5,374 nucleotides of DNA from Thermoplasmata archaeon (lineage in GTDB: Archaea > Thermoplasmatota > Thermoplasmata > JAGHBH01), in the NCBI GenBank assembly GCA_030673205.1, contig DAOVJP010000117.1:1-5374 (forward strand), in the 5' to 3' direction. Shown piece by piece: positions 1 through 4,718 of this stretch (its first letter is position 1; each line of letters starts with the position of its first letter). The notes under the pieces are model-generated. The model saw nothing but the letters and a program-made list of their open reading frames with translations. It was not told the DNA's origin and ran no database searches. The translations under genes and the position numbers were made by a program.

Positions 1-294
1 GTGTGCAAGCTCCAATTCCGCCACTCGCTGCAGATAGGGGCTTCCCGCAGGGATGCCCAGCGAGCGGAGCCAAGGCACAGGGGTGAGCCAAAAACGAACA
101 TCATACGCCGTCCGTTCGGATACTGTAAAGCCCATGAGAACGCCTATGCCAATCGCCCCGAGGAAGAAGGGAACGAGGGACCTGGCGGTCGGGAGGTATG
201 GCACATAGAAGGCGCGGAAAGAACGAACGGCACTGGAAGAACGAAGAGAGGTGAGCGAAAAGGGGAAAGGATGCGGTGGGCGGGACTGGCTCAT
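1..294 (-). CDS. N-terminal part of an unrecognised single-membrane-segment protein (runs off left edge)
   Basis: Reading the minus strand from an ATG at 294-292 gives 98 codons without a stop up to the window edge, so the gene is cut off at its C-terminal side. Residues 1-38 are a Pro/Ser/Arg-rich, probably cytoplasmic tail. Residues about 40-57 (LVPFFLGAIGIGVLMGF) form one clear hydrophobic helix. Residues 58-98 are mixed and look soluble, with TPVPWLRSLGIPAGSPYLQR at 71-90. The start is supported by a TATA-like box exactly 22 nt upstream, as expected for a leaderless mRNA. Eight of nine Arg codons are CGN, whereas the neighbouring genes use many AGG/AGA codons, a mild compositional difference in a short sample. 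It is divergent from the V4R/KaiC operon. I do not recognise the family; a signal-anchored or membrane-tethered protein is the most that can be said. The overlapping frames here lack matching promoter signals. Confidence 0.6.
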   Translation of the reverse strand, partial: MSQSRPPHPFPFSLTSLRSSSAVRSFRAFYVPYLPTARSLVPFFLGAIGIGVLMGFTVSERTAYDVRFWLTPVPWLRSLGIPAGSPYLQRVAELELAH

Positions 295-316
295 GGAACG
301 GGGTATGGGGAATGGG
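278..316 (+). other. G-tract cluster over the leftward gene's start
   Basis: Five runs of three or four G on the + strand lie at 278-280, 282-284, 300-303, 307-310 and 314-316, with loops of 1, 15, 3 and 3 nt. They cover the start codon and the core promoter spacer of the leftward gene, where the transcribed strand is therefore C-rich. The cluster could fold as a G-quadruplex, but one loop is long, so this is only a possibility. A separate run of eight G lies at 347-354. Confidence 0.3.
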
Positions 317-324
317 AATAAAAA
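317..324 (-). promoter_or_regulatory. TATA-like box of the leftward gene
   Basis: On the minus strand this reads TTTTTATT. It lies 22 nt before the ATG at 294, which places the expected archaeal transcription start (about 25-27 nt from the box centre) on the start codon itself, so the mRNA is probably leaderless. No Shine-Dalgarno sequence precedes the ATG; the stretch between box and ATG is made of C-tracts. The same 22-nt spacing is seen for the box at 419-426 facing the other way. Confidence 0.55.
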
Positions 325-412
325 GAAGTTTCTGTGTCCTGCATGTGGGGGGGGTGGCGCTGCTGCGATGGAAGCTGCAATACCCCCAACAACCTAACAC
401 AAAGCGCCCTCG

Positions 413-426
413 GAAAGGTTTATCTA
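413..426 (+). promoter_or_regulatory. BRE/TATA-like promoter of the V4R-V4R-KaiC operon
   Basis: TTTATCTA at 419-426 is preceded by a purine-rich BRE-like stretch, GAAAGG at 413-418. The box ends 22 nt before the ATG at 449, so transcription should begin at or next to that ATG and the message should be leaderless. The ten bases GTTTATCTAC at 418-427 recur exactly in the promoter of the aIF1A gene (2915-2924), which supports reading this as the organism's normal core promoter. Confidence 0.6.
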
Positions 427-448
427 CAACATACATGAATAACCACTT

Positions 449-883
449 ATGTTGGAATCCCCTACAGGAAGGGAGGCTATGGAAGAAGATACGGGAGTCC
501 GGATGTTGAAGGCTTTTTTCAGCTCGTTCCTGGAGGTCAGCTCTGATTTCATGGGACTGGCCAGCCGTTCCATGTTATACCGTGCGGGGGAGGTCGTGGG
601 CAAAGCCTTTTCCCACCTCTCTCCTGAAGAGCTCACAGAGGCCTTTGAGAATGTGGACATACACGTTGTCATACAGGATGCCGGAGGGCAGTGGACATTT
701 GTTGTGAACGATTCCGTGGAGACCAGTTGCTCTAGGGGAGAGTACGAGCCCTGTTGCCACATGTTCAGAGGATTCTTCGCCGCATATATCCAAGCCAGGA
801 GCAGAAACCCATATCTTCGCTGCATAGAAACGGATTGTACAGCCACAGGGAGCGATTTCTGCATGTTCGTCGTTTCCCCGTAG
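449..883 (+). CDS. V4R-domain sensory protein with intact C-E-C-C metal-site pattern
   Basis: A 144-residue soluble protein that consists almost entirely of one V4R (4-vinyl reductase-like) domain, a fold used in bacteria and archaea to bind small molecules. The N-terminal part has the typical GLASRSMLYRAGEVVG stretch (36-51). The C-terminal part has PCCHMFRGFFAAYI (101-114) and RCIETDCTATGSDFCMFVV (124-142). C103, E127, C130 and C138 give an E-x2-C-x7-C arrangement with an upstream Cys, the spacing I know from the zinc subdomain of the phenol sensor MopR; a bound metal is inferred. Further cysteines are C94, C102 and C125. There is no signal peptide, membrane segment or output domain, so it probably signals through a partner, most likely the KaiC-like ATPase of the same operon. 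The ATG at 449 is chosen because the TATA box lies 22 nt upstream. An internal ATG at 479 has GGGAGG only 2 nt away, which is too close. Confidence 0.85.
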   Translation: MLESPTGREAMEEDTGVRMLKAFFSSFLEVSSDFMGLASRSMLYRAGEVVGKAFSHLSPEELTEAFENVDIHVVIQDAGGQWTFVVNDSVETSCSRGEYEPCCHMFRGFFAAYIQARSRNPYLRCIETDCTATGSDFCMFVVSP

Positions 884-886
884 GTG
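882..886 (+). promoter_or_regulatory. Shine-Dalgarno that decides the start of the second V4R gene
   Basis: AGGTG begins inside the TAG stop codon of the upstream gene (881-883) and ends 6 nt before the ATG at 893. The in-frame GTG at 884 lies within this SD and has none of its own, so initiation at 893 is preferred. The arrangement suggests translational coupling of the two V4R genes. Confidence 0.6.
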
Positions 887-892
887 TCATAT

Positions 893-1333
893 ATGGTCCC
901 CAATCCCATACCGATCTATCCGCACCCCGACGACCTCGTTTTTCTAATAGACGCCATGATAGACGTAGCCGGGGCGTACAGCCGGGGGATACTGTTCCGA
1001 TTCGGCACCCAGGTGGGGGAGAAATACGCCCGGCGGGTGATGGACGAGGGGATGATCAACGAGAATGCGGCGGGCCCCATACTTGGCATGTTGCAGGCCT
1101 CTGGGTGGTTCGAGGAGTCCTCCTTTGAAAGAAAAGGGAACGAGGTGGTGGTACGGATCCTCAACCCATTCGAGCTCTCTTCCAGAGAGAAAGAATGCGA
1201 TTTCATGCGGGGGTTCCTGGCTGGCATAGGGAATGTGCTGGATGATATGCCCACCTTCTACGAAGAGGAGAGGGAGGGGGAGTGGGTCATGTTCATTGGA
1301 AAGATAAGTGAGAACATAGAGGTGAGAAGATGA
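893..1333 (+). CDS. Divergent V4R-like protein lacking the metal-site cysteines
   Basis: A 146-residue soluble protein, paralogous to the V4R gene just upstream. The shared core is AGAYSRGILFRFGTQVGEKY (26-45), which aligns with the GLASRSMLYRAGEVVG stretch of its neighbour, and ECDFMRGFLAGI (101-112), which aligns with CCHMFRGFFAAY. The C-terminal half differs: the neighbour's E-x2-C-x7-C block is replaced by an acidic stretch with no cysteine, YEEEREGEWVMFIG (123-136), and is about five residues shorter. Only C102 remains, so a Cys-based metal site is not expected. It may be a ligand-binding partner, a decoy or an adaptor, perhaps forming a heterodimer with the upstream protein; these roles are inference. 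It overlaps the ATPase gene by the ATGA at 1330-1333, so the two are probably translationally coupled. A GTG at 884 is an alternative start adding three residues. Confidence 0.75.
   Translation: MVPNPIPIYPHPDDLVFLIDAMIDVAGAYSRGILFRFGTQVGEKYARRVMDEGMINENAAGPILGMLQASGWFEESSFERKGNEVVVRILNPFELSSREKECDFMRGFLAGIGNVLDDMPTFYEEEREGEWVMFIGKISENIEVRR
1319..1325 (+). promoter_or_regulatory. Shine-Dalgarno of the KaiC-like gene
   Basis: GAGGTGA ends 4 nt before the ATG at 1330 and lies within the last codons of the upstream V4R-like gene. It is the closest match in the window to the archaeal anti-SD complement GGAGGTGA and supports efficient internal initiation in the operon. Confidence 0.65.
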
Positions 1334-2841
1334 AGACAGTACCGTCGGGGATAGAAGGACTGAACGATATATTGAACGGAGGGTTCCTCAAGCCATCAGT
1401 GGTGCTTGTGGCTGGCCCGGCAGGTAGTGGGAAGACCACTTTCGTTATGCAGAGCCTGTTCAACGCCGTGGTCAACAATGACGAGATAGGATTGTTCATG
1501 CCAACCATCTCCGAGCCGGTGGCTATGGTGAACAATTTCATGTCCCAATACTCTTTCTATGACATCTCGGTCTTCGAGAAGAAGCGCCTTTTCTTCTCCG
1601 ACCTGAGCGAGGTGACTGGCACCGACTGGCGCGATATTATCAAGGAGATACGGGCGGTCATGGAGAAGATCTCCCCCTCATGGGTGGTGATAGATCCGCT
1701 GACGGTGCTGGGCTATGGCCTCTCGGATATGGAGCACCGGCAGTTCCTCAACGAGCTCTTCGCCACCATAAAGGGATGGAACGCCATGGTACTGGTCACG
1801 GGGGAGTTCACAAGGGAACGTTTGATGGAGAGCCCCTATTCATACATGGTGGATGGGATCATATTCCTGGGTACCAACAGAGATGCCTGCCCCGGGAGCA
1901 GATATATGGAGGTCATGAAGCTTAGGGGGAAGCCCACCATATCCGGCCAGCATTTCTTCAGGATAGAACCGGCGGGCATACGCACATATCCCCGGGTGCT
2001 CCCGATCAGGGAGATGGCCATGACCTCCGCGAAAAGGACAAGAGTGGCCACGGGCGTACACGGGTATGACGAGATGCTTGGAGGAGGCTATCTCTCAGGA
2101 TCTACGAACCTCATAGCAGGCAGCGCTGGTACTGGTAAGACCATGTTCGGCCTCTCCTTCATAGCTGCAGGGGTGAAGAAAGGAGAGAAGGGGCTCATCG
2201 TTGTGTTCGAAGAATCCCCCGCTAAGACCGCCCGGGACGCAGAGGGGCTGGGTATACCCATGGCGAAATGGGTGGAGGAAGGGATGGTGAATATCCTCTA
2301 CTACCCGGCCGGAGACTCACACCCAGAGGAAGTGGCATGGGGAATAAAGAACGCAGTGGAGGATGAAAAGGACGGGAAAGAGCCAAAGCGCCTTTTCTTC
2401 GACAGTCTCAGCGGGTTCAGCAACATGGTGGAGAACGAGCGACGGCTGAACACATACCTCTCCAACATGGACGCCTATCTCTCCGGCAGGGGTGTGACCT
2501 CCGTTTTCACCGCCAACCTTCAAAACGTGAAGGGGGATTTCGCCCTTGGAGCATTGAGGAACGCAGTGGTCATGGACTCCGCCACCATCCTCCGATATGT
2601 AGAGGTGGAGAGTTCCGTCAACCGATTCCTAGCAGTGCTGATGATGAAGGGCAGCGACCACCAGAAGGAGATACGCCAGTATGCCTTCGAGAAGGGCAGC
2701 ATACACGTCATGGAAAAGTTCCACGGCCTGGAAGGGCTCTTGAGCGGCTCGGCCAGACAGTCTACGGGAGACCGTTTCGCAAAGGTTTTGAGAGAGGCAC
2801 TCCCGAAGAGCCAAAGGCACCTGTTGGGCCTGGATAAGTAA
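1330..2841 (+). CDS. Double-domain KaiC/RadA-like ATPase
   Basis: A 503-residue cytoplasmic protein with two tandem RecA-fold KaiC domains (about 1-225 and 235-460) and a C-terminal helical tail. Walker A is GPAGSGKT at 29-36 and GSAGTGKT at 264-271; Walker B aspartates are D122 (WVVID) and D358 (RLFFD). Domain ends carry the usual KaiC signatures: LRGKPTISGQHFFRIEPAGI (198-217), then GVHGYDEMLGGGYLSG (242-257) opening the second domain. In domain 2 the catalytic pair is present (FEESP, E294-E295); in domain 1 the same position reads TISEP, so I60-S61 replace the two Glu and hydrolysis there is doubtful. By eye, A412 and V413 occupy the positions of the Ser/Thr autophosphorylation sites of cyanobacterial KaiC, and no KaiA or KaiB is nearby, so a clock role is unlikely. 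Archaeal KaiC-like ATPases have been proposed as signal-transduction hubs; co-transcription with two V4R proteins fits that. ATP-dependent oligomerisation is inferred. Confidence 0.93.
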   Translation: MKTVPSGIEGLNDILNGGFLKPSVVLVAGPAGSGKTTFVMQSLFNAVVNNDEIGLFMPTISEPVAMVNNFMSQYSFYDISVFEKKRLFFSDLSEVTGTDWRDIIKEIRAVMEKISPSWVVIDPLTVLGYGLSDMEHRQFLNELFATIKGWNAMVLVTGEFTRERLMESPYSYMVDGIIFLGTNRDACPGSRYMEVMKLRGKPTISGQHFFRIEPAGIRTYPRVLPIREMAMTSAKRTRVATGVHGYDEMLGGGYLSGSTNLIAGSAGTGKTMFGLSFIAAGVKKGEKGLIVVFEESPAKTARDAEGLGIPMAKWVEEGMVNILYYPAGDSHPEEVAWGIKNAVEDEKDGKEPKRLFFDSLSGFSNMVENERRLNTYLSNMDAYLSGRGVTSVFTANLQNVKGDFALGALRNAVVMDSATILRYVEVESSVNRFLAVLMMKGSDHQKEIRQYAFEKGSIHVMEKFHGLEGLLSGSARQSTGDRFAKVLREALPKSQRHLLGLDK

Positions 2842-2910
2842 TATTCGTGGGCGCCGACCGAGACGGAGGAGCTCAACTCCCCCCCCTCGTAGTCTTGCCA
2901 TGGTGCACCC

Positions 2911-2923
2911 AAATGTTTATCTA
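2911..2923 (+). promoter_or_regulatory. Core promoter of the aIF1A-RIO1-KH cluster
   Basis: TTTATCTA at 2916-2923 is preceded by AAATG, a weak BRE-like match. The ten bases at 2915-2924 are identical to those of the promoter at 418-427. With the same 22-nt spacing, transcription would start near 2946, giving a leader of about 12 nt before the TTG at 2958. This argues against starting the protein at the in-frame ATGs at 2847 or 2913, which lie upstream of or inside the promoter. Confidence 0.55.
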
Positions 2924-2945
2924 CCCGGCCTCTGATGCTCAGGCA

Positions 2946-2950
2946 GAGGA
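2946..2950 (+). promoter_or_regulatory. Shine-Dalgarno supporting the TTG start of aIF1A
   Basis: GAGGA ends 7 nt before the TTG at 2958. It would sit at the very 5' end of the predicted message. No other in-frame start has both an SD and a position downstream of the TATA box. Confidence 0.5.
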
Positions 2951-2957
2951 AACACCC

Positions 2958-3302
2958 TTGGCCAACTATAATTCGAGGAAAAGGAAAAAGGCGGACGCGG
3001 CTCCCGAGCAGATAGTGCGGGTGCGCCTTCCCAGGAAGAGGGAGAGCGAGATATTCGCCATAGCCGATCAGAACCTGGGAGCCTACAAGATAAGGATAAT
3101 ATGCGCCGACGGAAAGAGCAGGCTCGGGAGGATCCCCGGCAAGATAAAGAAGCGTATGTGGATAAGAGAGGGAGACCTCTTGATAGTGCGGCCATGGTCA
3201 TTCCAGGACGAGAAGGCGGACATCATATACCGGTACACGAAGACCCAGTCCGCATACCTGAGCAGGAAGAGAATGCTTCCTGAGATACTGGACAATTTCT
3301 GA
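2958..3302 (+). CDS. eif1A: Archaeal translation initiation factor aIF1A
   Basis: A 114-residue protein, close to the usual length of about 100-115 residues for archaeal aIF1A. It binds the A site of the 30S subunit and assists initiator tRNA placement and start-site selection. An Arg/Lys-rich tail (1-18) precedes a single S1-type OB fold (about 19-93). Family hallmarks are ICADGKSRLGRIPGKIKKRM (48-67), WIREGDLLIVRPW (68-80), and DEKADIIYRYT (84-94). I start at TTG because the promoter lies at 2911-2923, an SD GAGGA precedes the TTG, and the resulting length fits the family; the longer open frame back to 2847 would include promoter DNA. It heads a cluster with RIO1 (25 nt downstream) and the KH protein, all 30S-related. 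The family assignment is secure; the start is fairly secure. Confidence 0.95.
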   Translation: MANYNSRKRKKADAAPEQIVRVRLPRKRESEIFAIADQNLGAYKIRIICADGKSRLGRIPGKIKKRMWIREGDLLIVRPWSFQDEKADIIYRYTKTQSAYLSRKRMLPEILDNF

Positions 3303-3317
3303 GTTCACAATGTGGTC

Positions 3318-3324
3318 AAGGTGA
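3318..3324 (+). promoter_or_regulatory. Shine-Dalgarno of rio1
   Basis: AAGGTGA ends 3 nt before the TTG at 3328 and 9 nt before an in-frame ATG at 3334. The spacing to the TTG resembles that of the KaiC-like gene (GAGGTGA plus 4 nt), so TTG is preferred here, but ATG cannot be excluded; the difference is two residues. Confidence 0.45.
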
Positions 3325-3327
3325 GCG

Positions 3328-4137
3328 TTGAGGATGAAAGGCGATCGACGCGGAGACGATAAATGGTTGGAACGGGTGGAGCGAAGTCTCGAAGCCGTTC
3401 TGAACAAGGAGGGCGACTCGGACCAGCGAAAGACCTTTGACGAGGTCTTCGACCACCGCGCTCTTATGACATTGAGTAAAATGATATCTAACGGCGTATT
3501 GGACACCGTGGACTTCCCTGTTTCAACTGGCAAGGAGGGTAATGTCTTCAAGGCTACTTCCGGGGACGGAGAGGCCCTAGCCCTCAAGATATATCGCACC
3601 TCCAACGCCAATTTCAAGGCCATAACCGGATACATTCTCGGCGACCCACGCTTCCACGGGGTGTCGAACAACAAGCGCCGCCTCCTGACCATATGGTGCC
3701 TCAAAGAGTTCAAGAACCTCACCCGGTTGCACAAAGTAGGAGTACGGGTCCCAGAGCCCTTGAAGGCCGCCGGGAACATGCTCCTTATGCAATATATAGG
3801 GGATGAAAAAGGTCCAGCCCCTATGCTGAAACAGGTGAACCCCATATCCATCCCAGACCCCACCGGGCTCTATGAGGATGTGATGGACAACCTTTCAAAG
3901 GCATATCAAAAGGCACGGCTGGTGCATGCCGATGTCAGCGAATACAACATATTGTACTGGAACGAAGAACCATGGATCATAGATCTGGCCCAGGGCGTCC
4001 TTGTGGACCATCCCATGGCAGAGACATGGCTCGAAAGGGATGTGACCAACCTCTGCACCTATTTCAACAAGCTGGGGGTGGATGCGAACGTCGAAGAGAC
4101 GTTGGCCCATATCCGTGGGGGGGAGAAGAAGGAATGA
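3328..4137 (+). CDS. rio1: RIO1-family atypical serine kinase/ATPase
   Basis: A 269-residue protein of normal length for archaeal RIO1, which acts in the cytoplasm on late pre-30S particles as an ATPase/kinase. Numbering from the TTG: the RIO1 flexible P-loop STGKEGNVF is at 66-74, the ATP-binding lysine is K87 (ALALKIY), and the hinge region is LLMQYIG (152-158). The catalytic loop LVHADVSEYNIL (198-209) has catalytic D202 and metal-binding N207, and the metal-binding loop IIDLAQGV (217-224) has D219. The STGKE and HADxSEYN forms identify RIO1 rather than RIO2, and no winged-helix domain precedes the kinase, which also fits RIO1. All catalytic residues are present. It lies between aIF1A and the Dim2-type KH protein, a conserved archaeal neighbourhood. 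The alternative ATG start at 3334 gives 267 residues. A run of seven G at 4117-4123 lies near the 3' end. Confidence 0.96.
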   Translation: MRMKGDRRGDDKWLERVERSLEAVLNKEGDSDQRKTFDEVFDHRALMTLSKMISNGVLDTVDFPVSTGKEGNVFKATSGDGEALALKIYRTSNANFKAITGYILGDPRFHGVSNNKRRLLTIWCLKEFKNLTRLHKVGVRVPEPLKAAGNMLLMQYIGDEKGPAPMLKQVNPISIPDPTGLYEDVMDNLSKAYQKARLVHADVSEYNILYWNEEPWIIDLAQGVLVDHPMAETWLERDVTNLCTYFNKLGVDANVEETLAHIRGGEKKE

Positions 4138-4142
4138 GATTC

Positions 4143-4150
4143 GGGGGGAG
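4143..4150 (+). promoter_or_regulatory. Shine-Dalgarno of the KH-protein gene
   Basis: GGGGGGAG ends 6 nt before the ATG at 4157 and lies in the 19-nt gap after the RIO1 stop codon. It selects the ATG at 4157 over the in-frame ATG at 4082, which lies deep inside the RIO1 gene. Confidence 0.6.
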
Positions 4151-4156
4151 AAGCGG

Positions 4157-4717
4157 ATGATATATTGCAAGGTTCCAAAGGAAAGGATAGCCGTCATCAT
4201 CGGCTCCAACGGAGAAGTGAGGAAGAAGATAGAGGACTATGGAGGTATCCGCCTGATAGTGGGCTCCGATTCAGGGGAGGTAGTGGTGAACATGGAGGAG
4301 GCCGAGGATCCGGTGATGGGGCTAAAGGCGGCGGACGTGGTGAAGGCCATAGCCCGAGGGTTTACACCCGACCAGGCGCTCCGATTGTTCGGGGAAGAGA
4401 TGTATCTCACCATCATTGATGTCCGTGATTTCGCCGGCAAGGGCCAGAAGAGGATACGGCAGGTGCGGGCCCGTGTCATAGGCAGGCGGGGAAAGACCAG
4501 AGAGCTTATAGAGGAACTGACCGGCGCAGATGTATCCGTGTATGGGAACACCATATCCGTCATAGGGGATGTGGCTGAGAGCCCGGTGGCGGTGAGGGCC
4601 ATAACCATGCTCTTGGAAGGAAGCGAACACTCCAGCGTATACCATTATCTAGAAGGGCAGAGGCAGTATATCTGGGCGGCCGAGATGGGTCTCGACTATT
4701 ACGAGGGGAGGGAATAG
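4157..4717 (+). CDS. Two-KH-domain RNA-binding protein, archaeal Dim2/Pno1 (Krr1-type) homologue
   Basis: A 186-residue protein with two KH domains. KH1 carries IAVIIGSNGEVRKKIE (11-26) with the loop GSNG at 16-19. KH2 carries RARVIGRRGKTRELIEELTG (104-123) with the basic loop GRRG at 109-112, followed by the strand ADVSVYGNTISVIG (124-137). The family's archaeal members (aDim2) bind the 3' end of 16S rRNA, including the anti-SD region, and interact with aIF2 alpha; this is family knowledge applied here. The KH1 loop lacks basic residues, whereas KH2 has them, so KH2 is the more likely rRNA-gripping domain. An ordinary length and start (ATG with a good SD) give no sign of truncation. It sits directly behind RIO1, which acts on the same late 30S precursor, and 1 nt before the antiporter frame. 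Confidence 0.94.
   Translation: MIYCKVPKERIAVIIGSNGEVRKKIEDYGGIRLIVGSDSGEVVVNMEEAEDPVMGLKAADVVKAIARGFTPDQALRLFGEEMYLTIIDVRDFAGKGQKRIRQVRARVIGRRGKTRELIEELTGADVSVYGNTISVIGDVAESPVAVRAITMLLEGSEHSSVYHYLEGQRQYIWAAEMGLDYYEGRE
4705..4712 (+). promoter_or_regulatory. Shine-Dalgarno pointing to a CTG start for the antiporter gene
   Basis: GGGGAGGG, inside the last codons of the KH gene, ends 6 nt before an in-frame CTG at 4719. No ATG, GTG or TTG occurs in this frame between the upstream stop at 4650-4652 and the ATG at 4755, and that ATG has no SD. The site therefore supports initiation at CTG (or the ATA next to it). Confidence 0.5.
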
Positions 4718-4718
4718 G

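Noticed and set aside
1..321. Rightward open frame of 106 codons starting with GTG at base 1
   Set aside because: It is strongly Arg/Gly/Glu-rich with no recognisable domain and lies opposite the leftward membrane-protein frame, which has a helix and a well-placed promoter.
101..436. Leftward open frame of 111 codons
   Set aside because: It runs through both TATA-like boxes and the C-tract spacer, is low-complexity in Pro/Ser/Phe, and overlaps the better supported leftward frame that starts at 294.
424..909. Leftward open frame of 161 codons opposite the first V4R gene
   Set aside because: No domain is visible; the + strand reading has clear V4R motifs and a matching promoter, so this is an antisense shadow.
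1330..2841. Circadian clock kaiC gene
   Set aside because: There is no kaiA or kaiB, the CII phosphosite positions appear to be Ala-Val, and domain 1 lacks the catalytic Glu pair; the gene belongs to the broader KaiC/RadA-like group.
2847..2957. N-terminal extension of aIF1A from the ATG at 2847 or 2913
   Set aside because: It would translate the TATA box region and give a protein far longer than the family norm without homology in the added part.
3198..3863. Leftward open frame of 221 codons opposite aIF1A and RIO1
   Set aside because: It is rich in Arg and Ser with no known motif, and the opposite strand carries complete RIO1 catalytic motifs.
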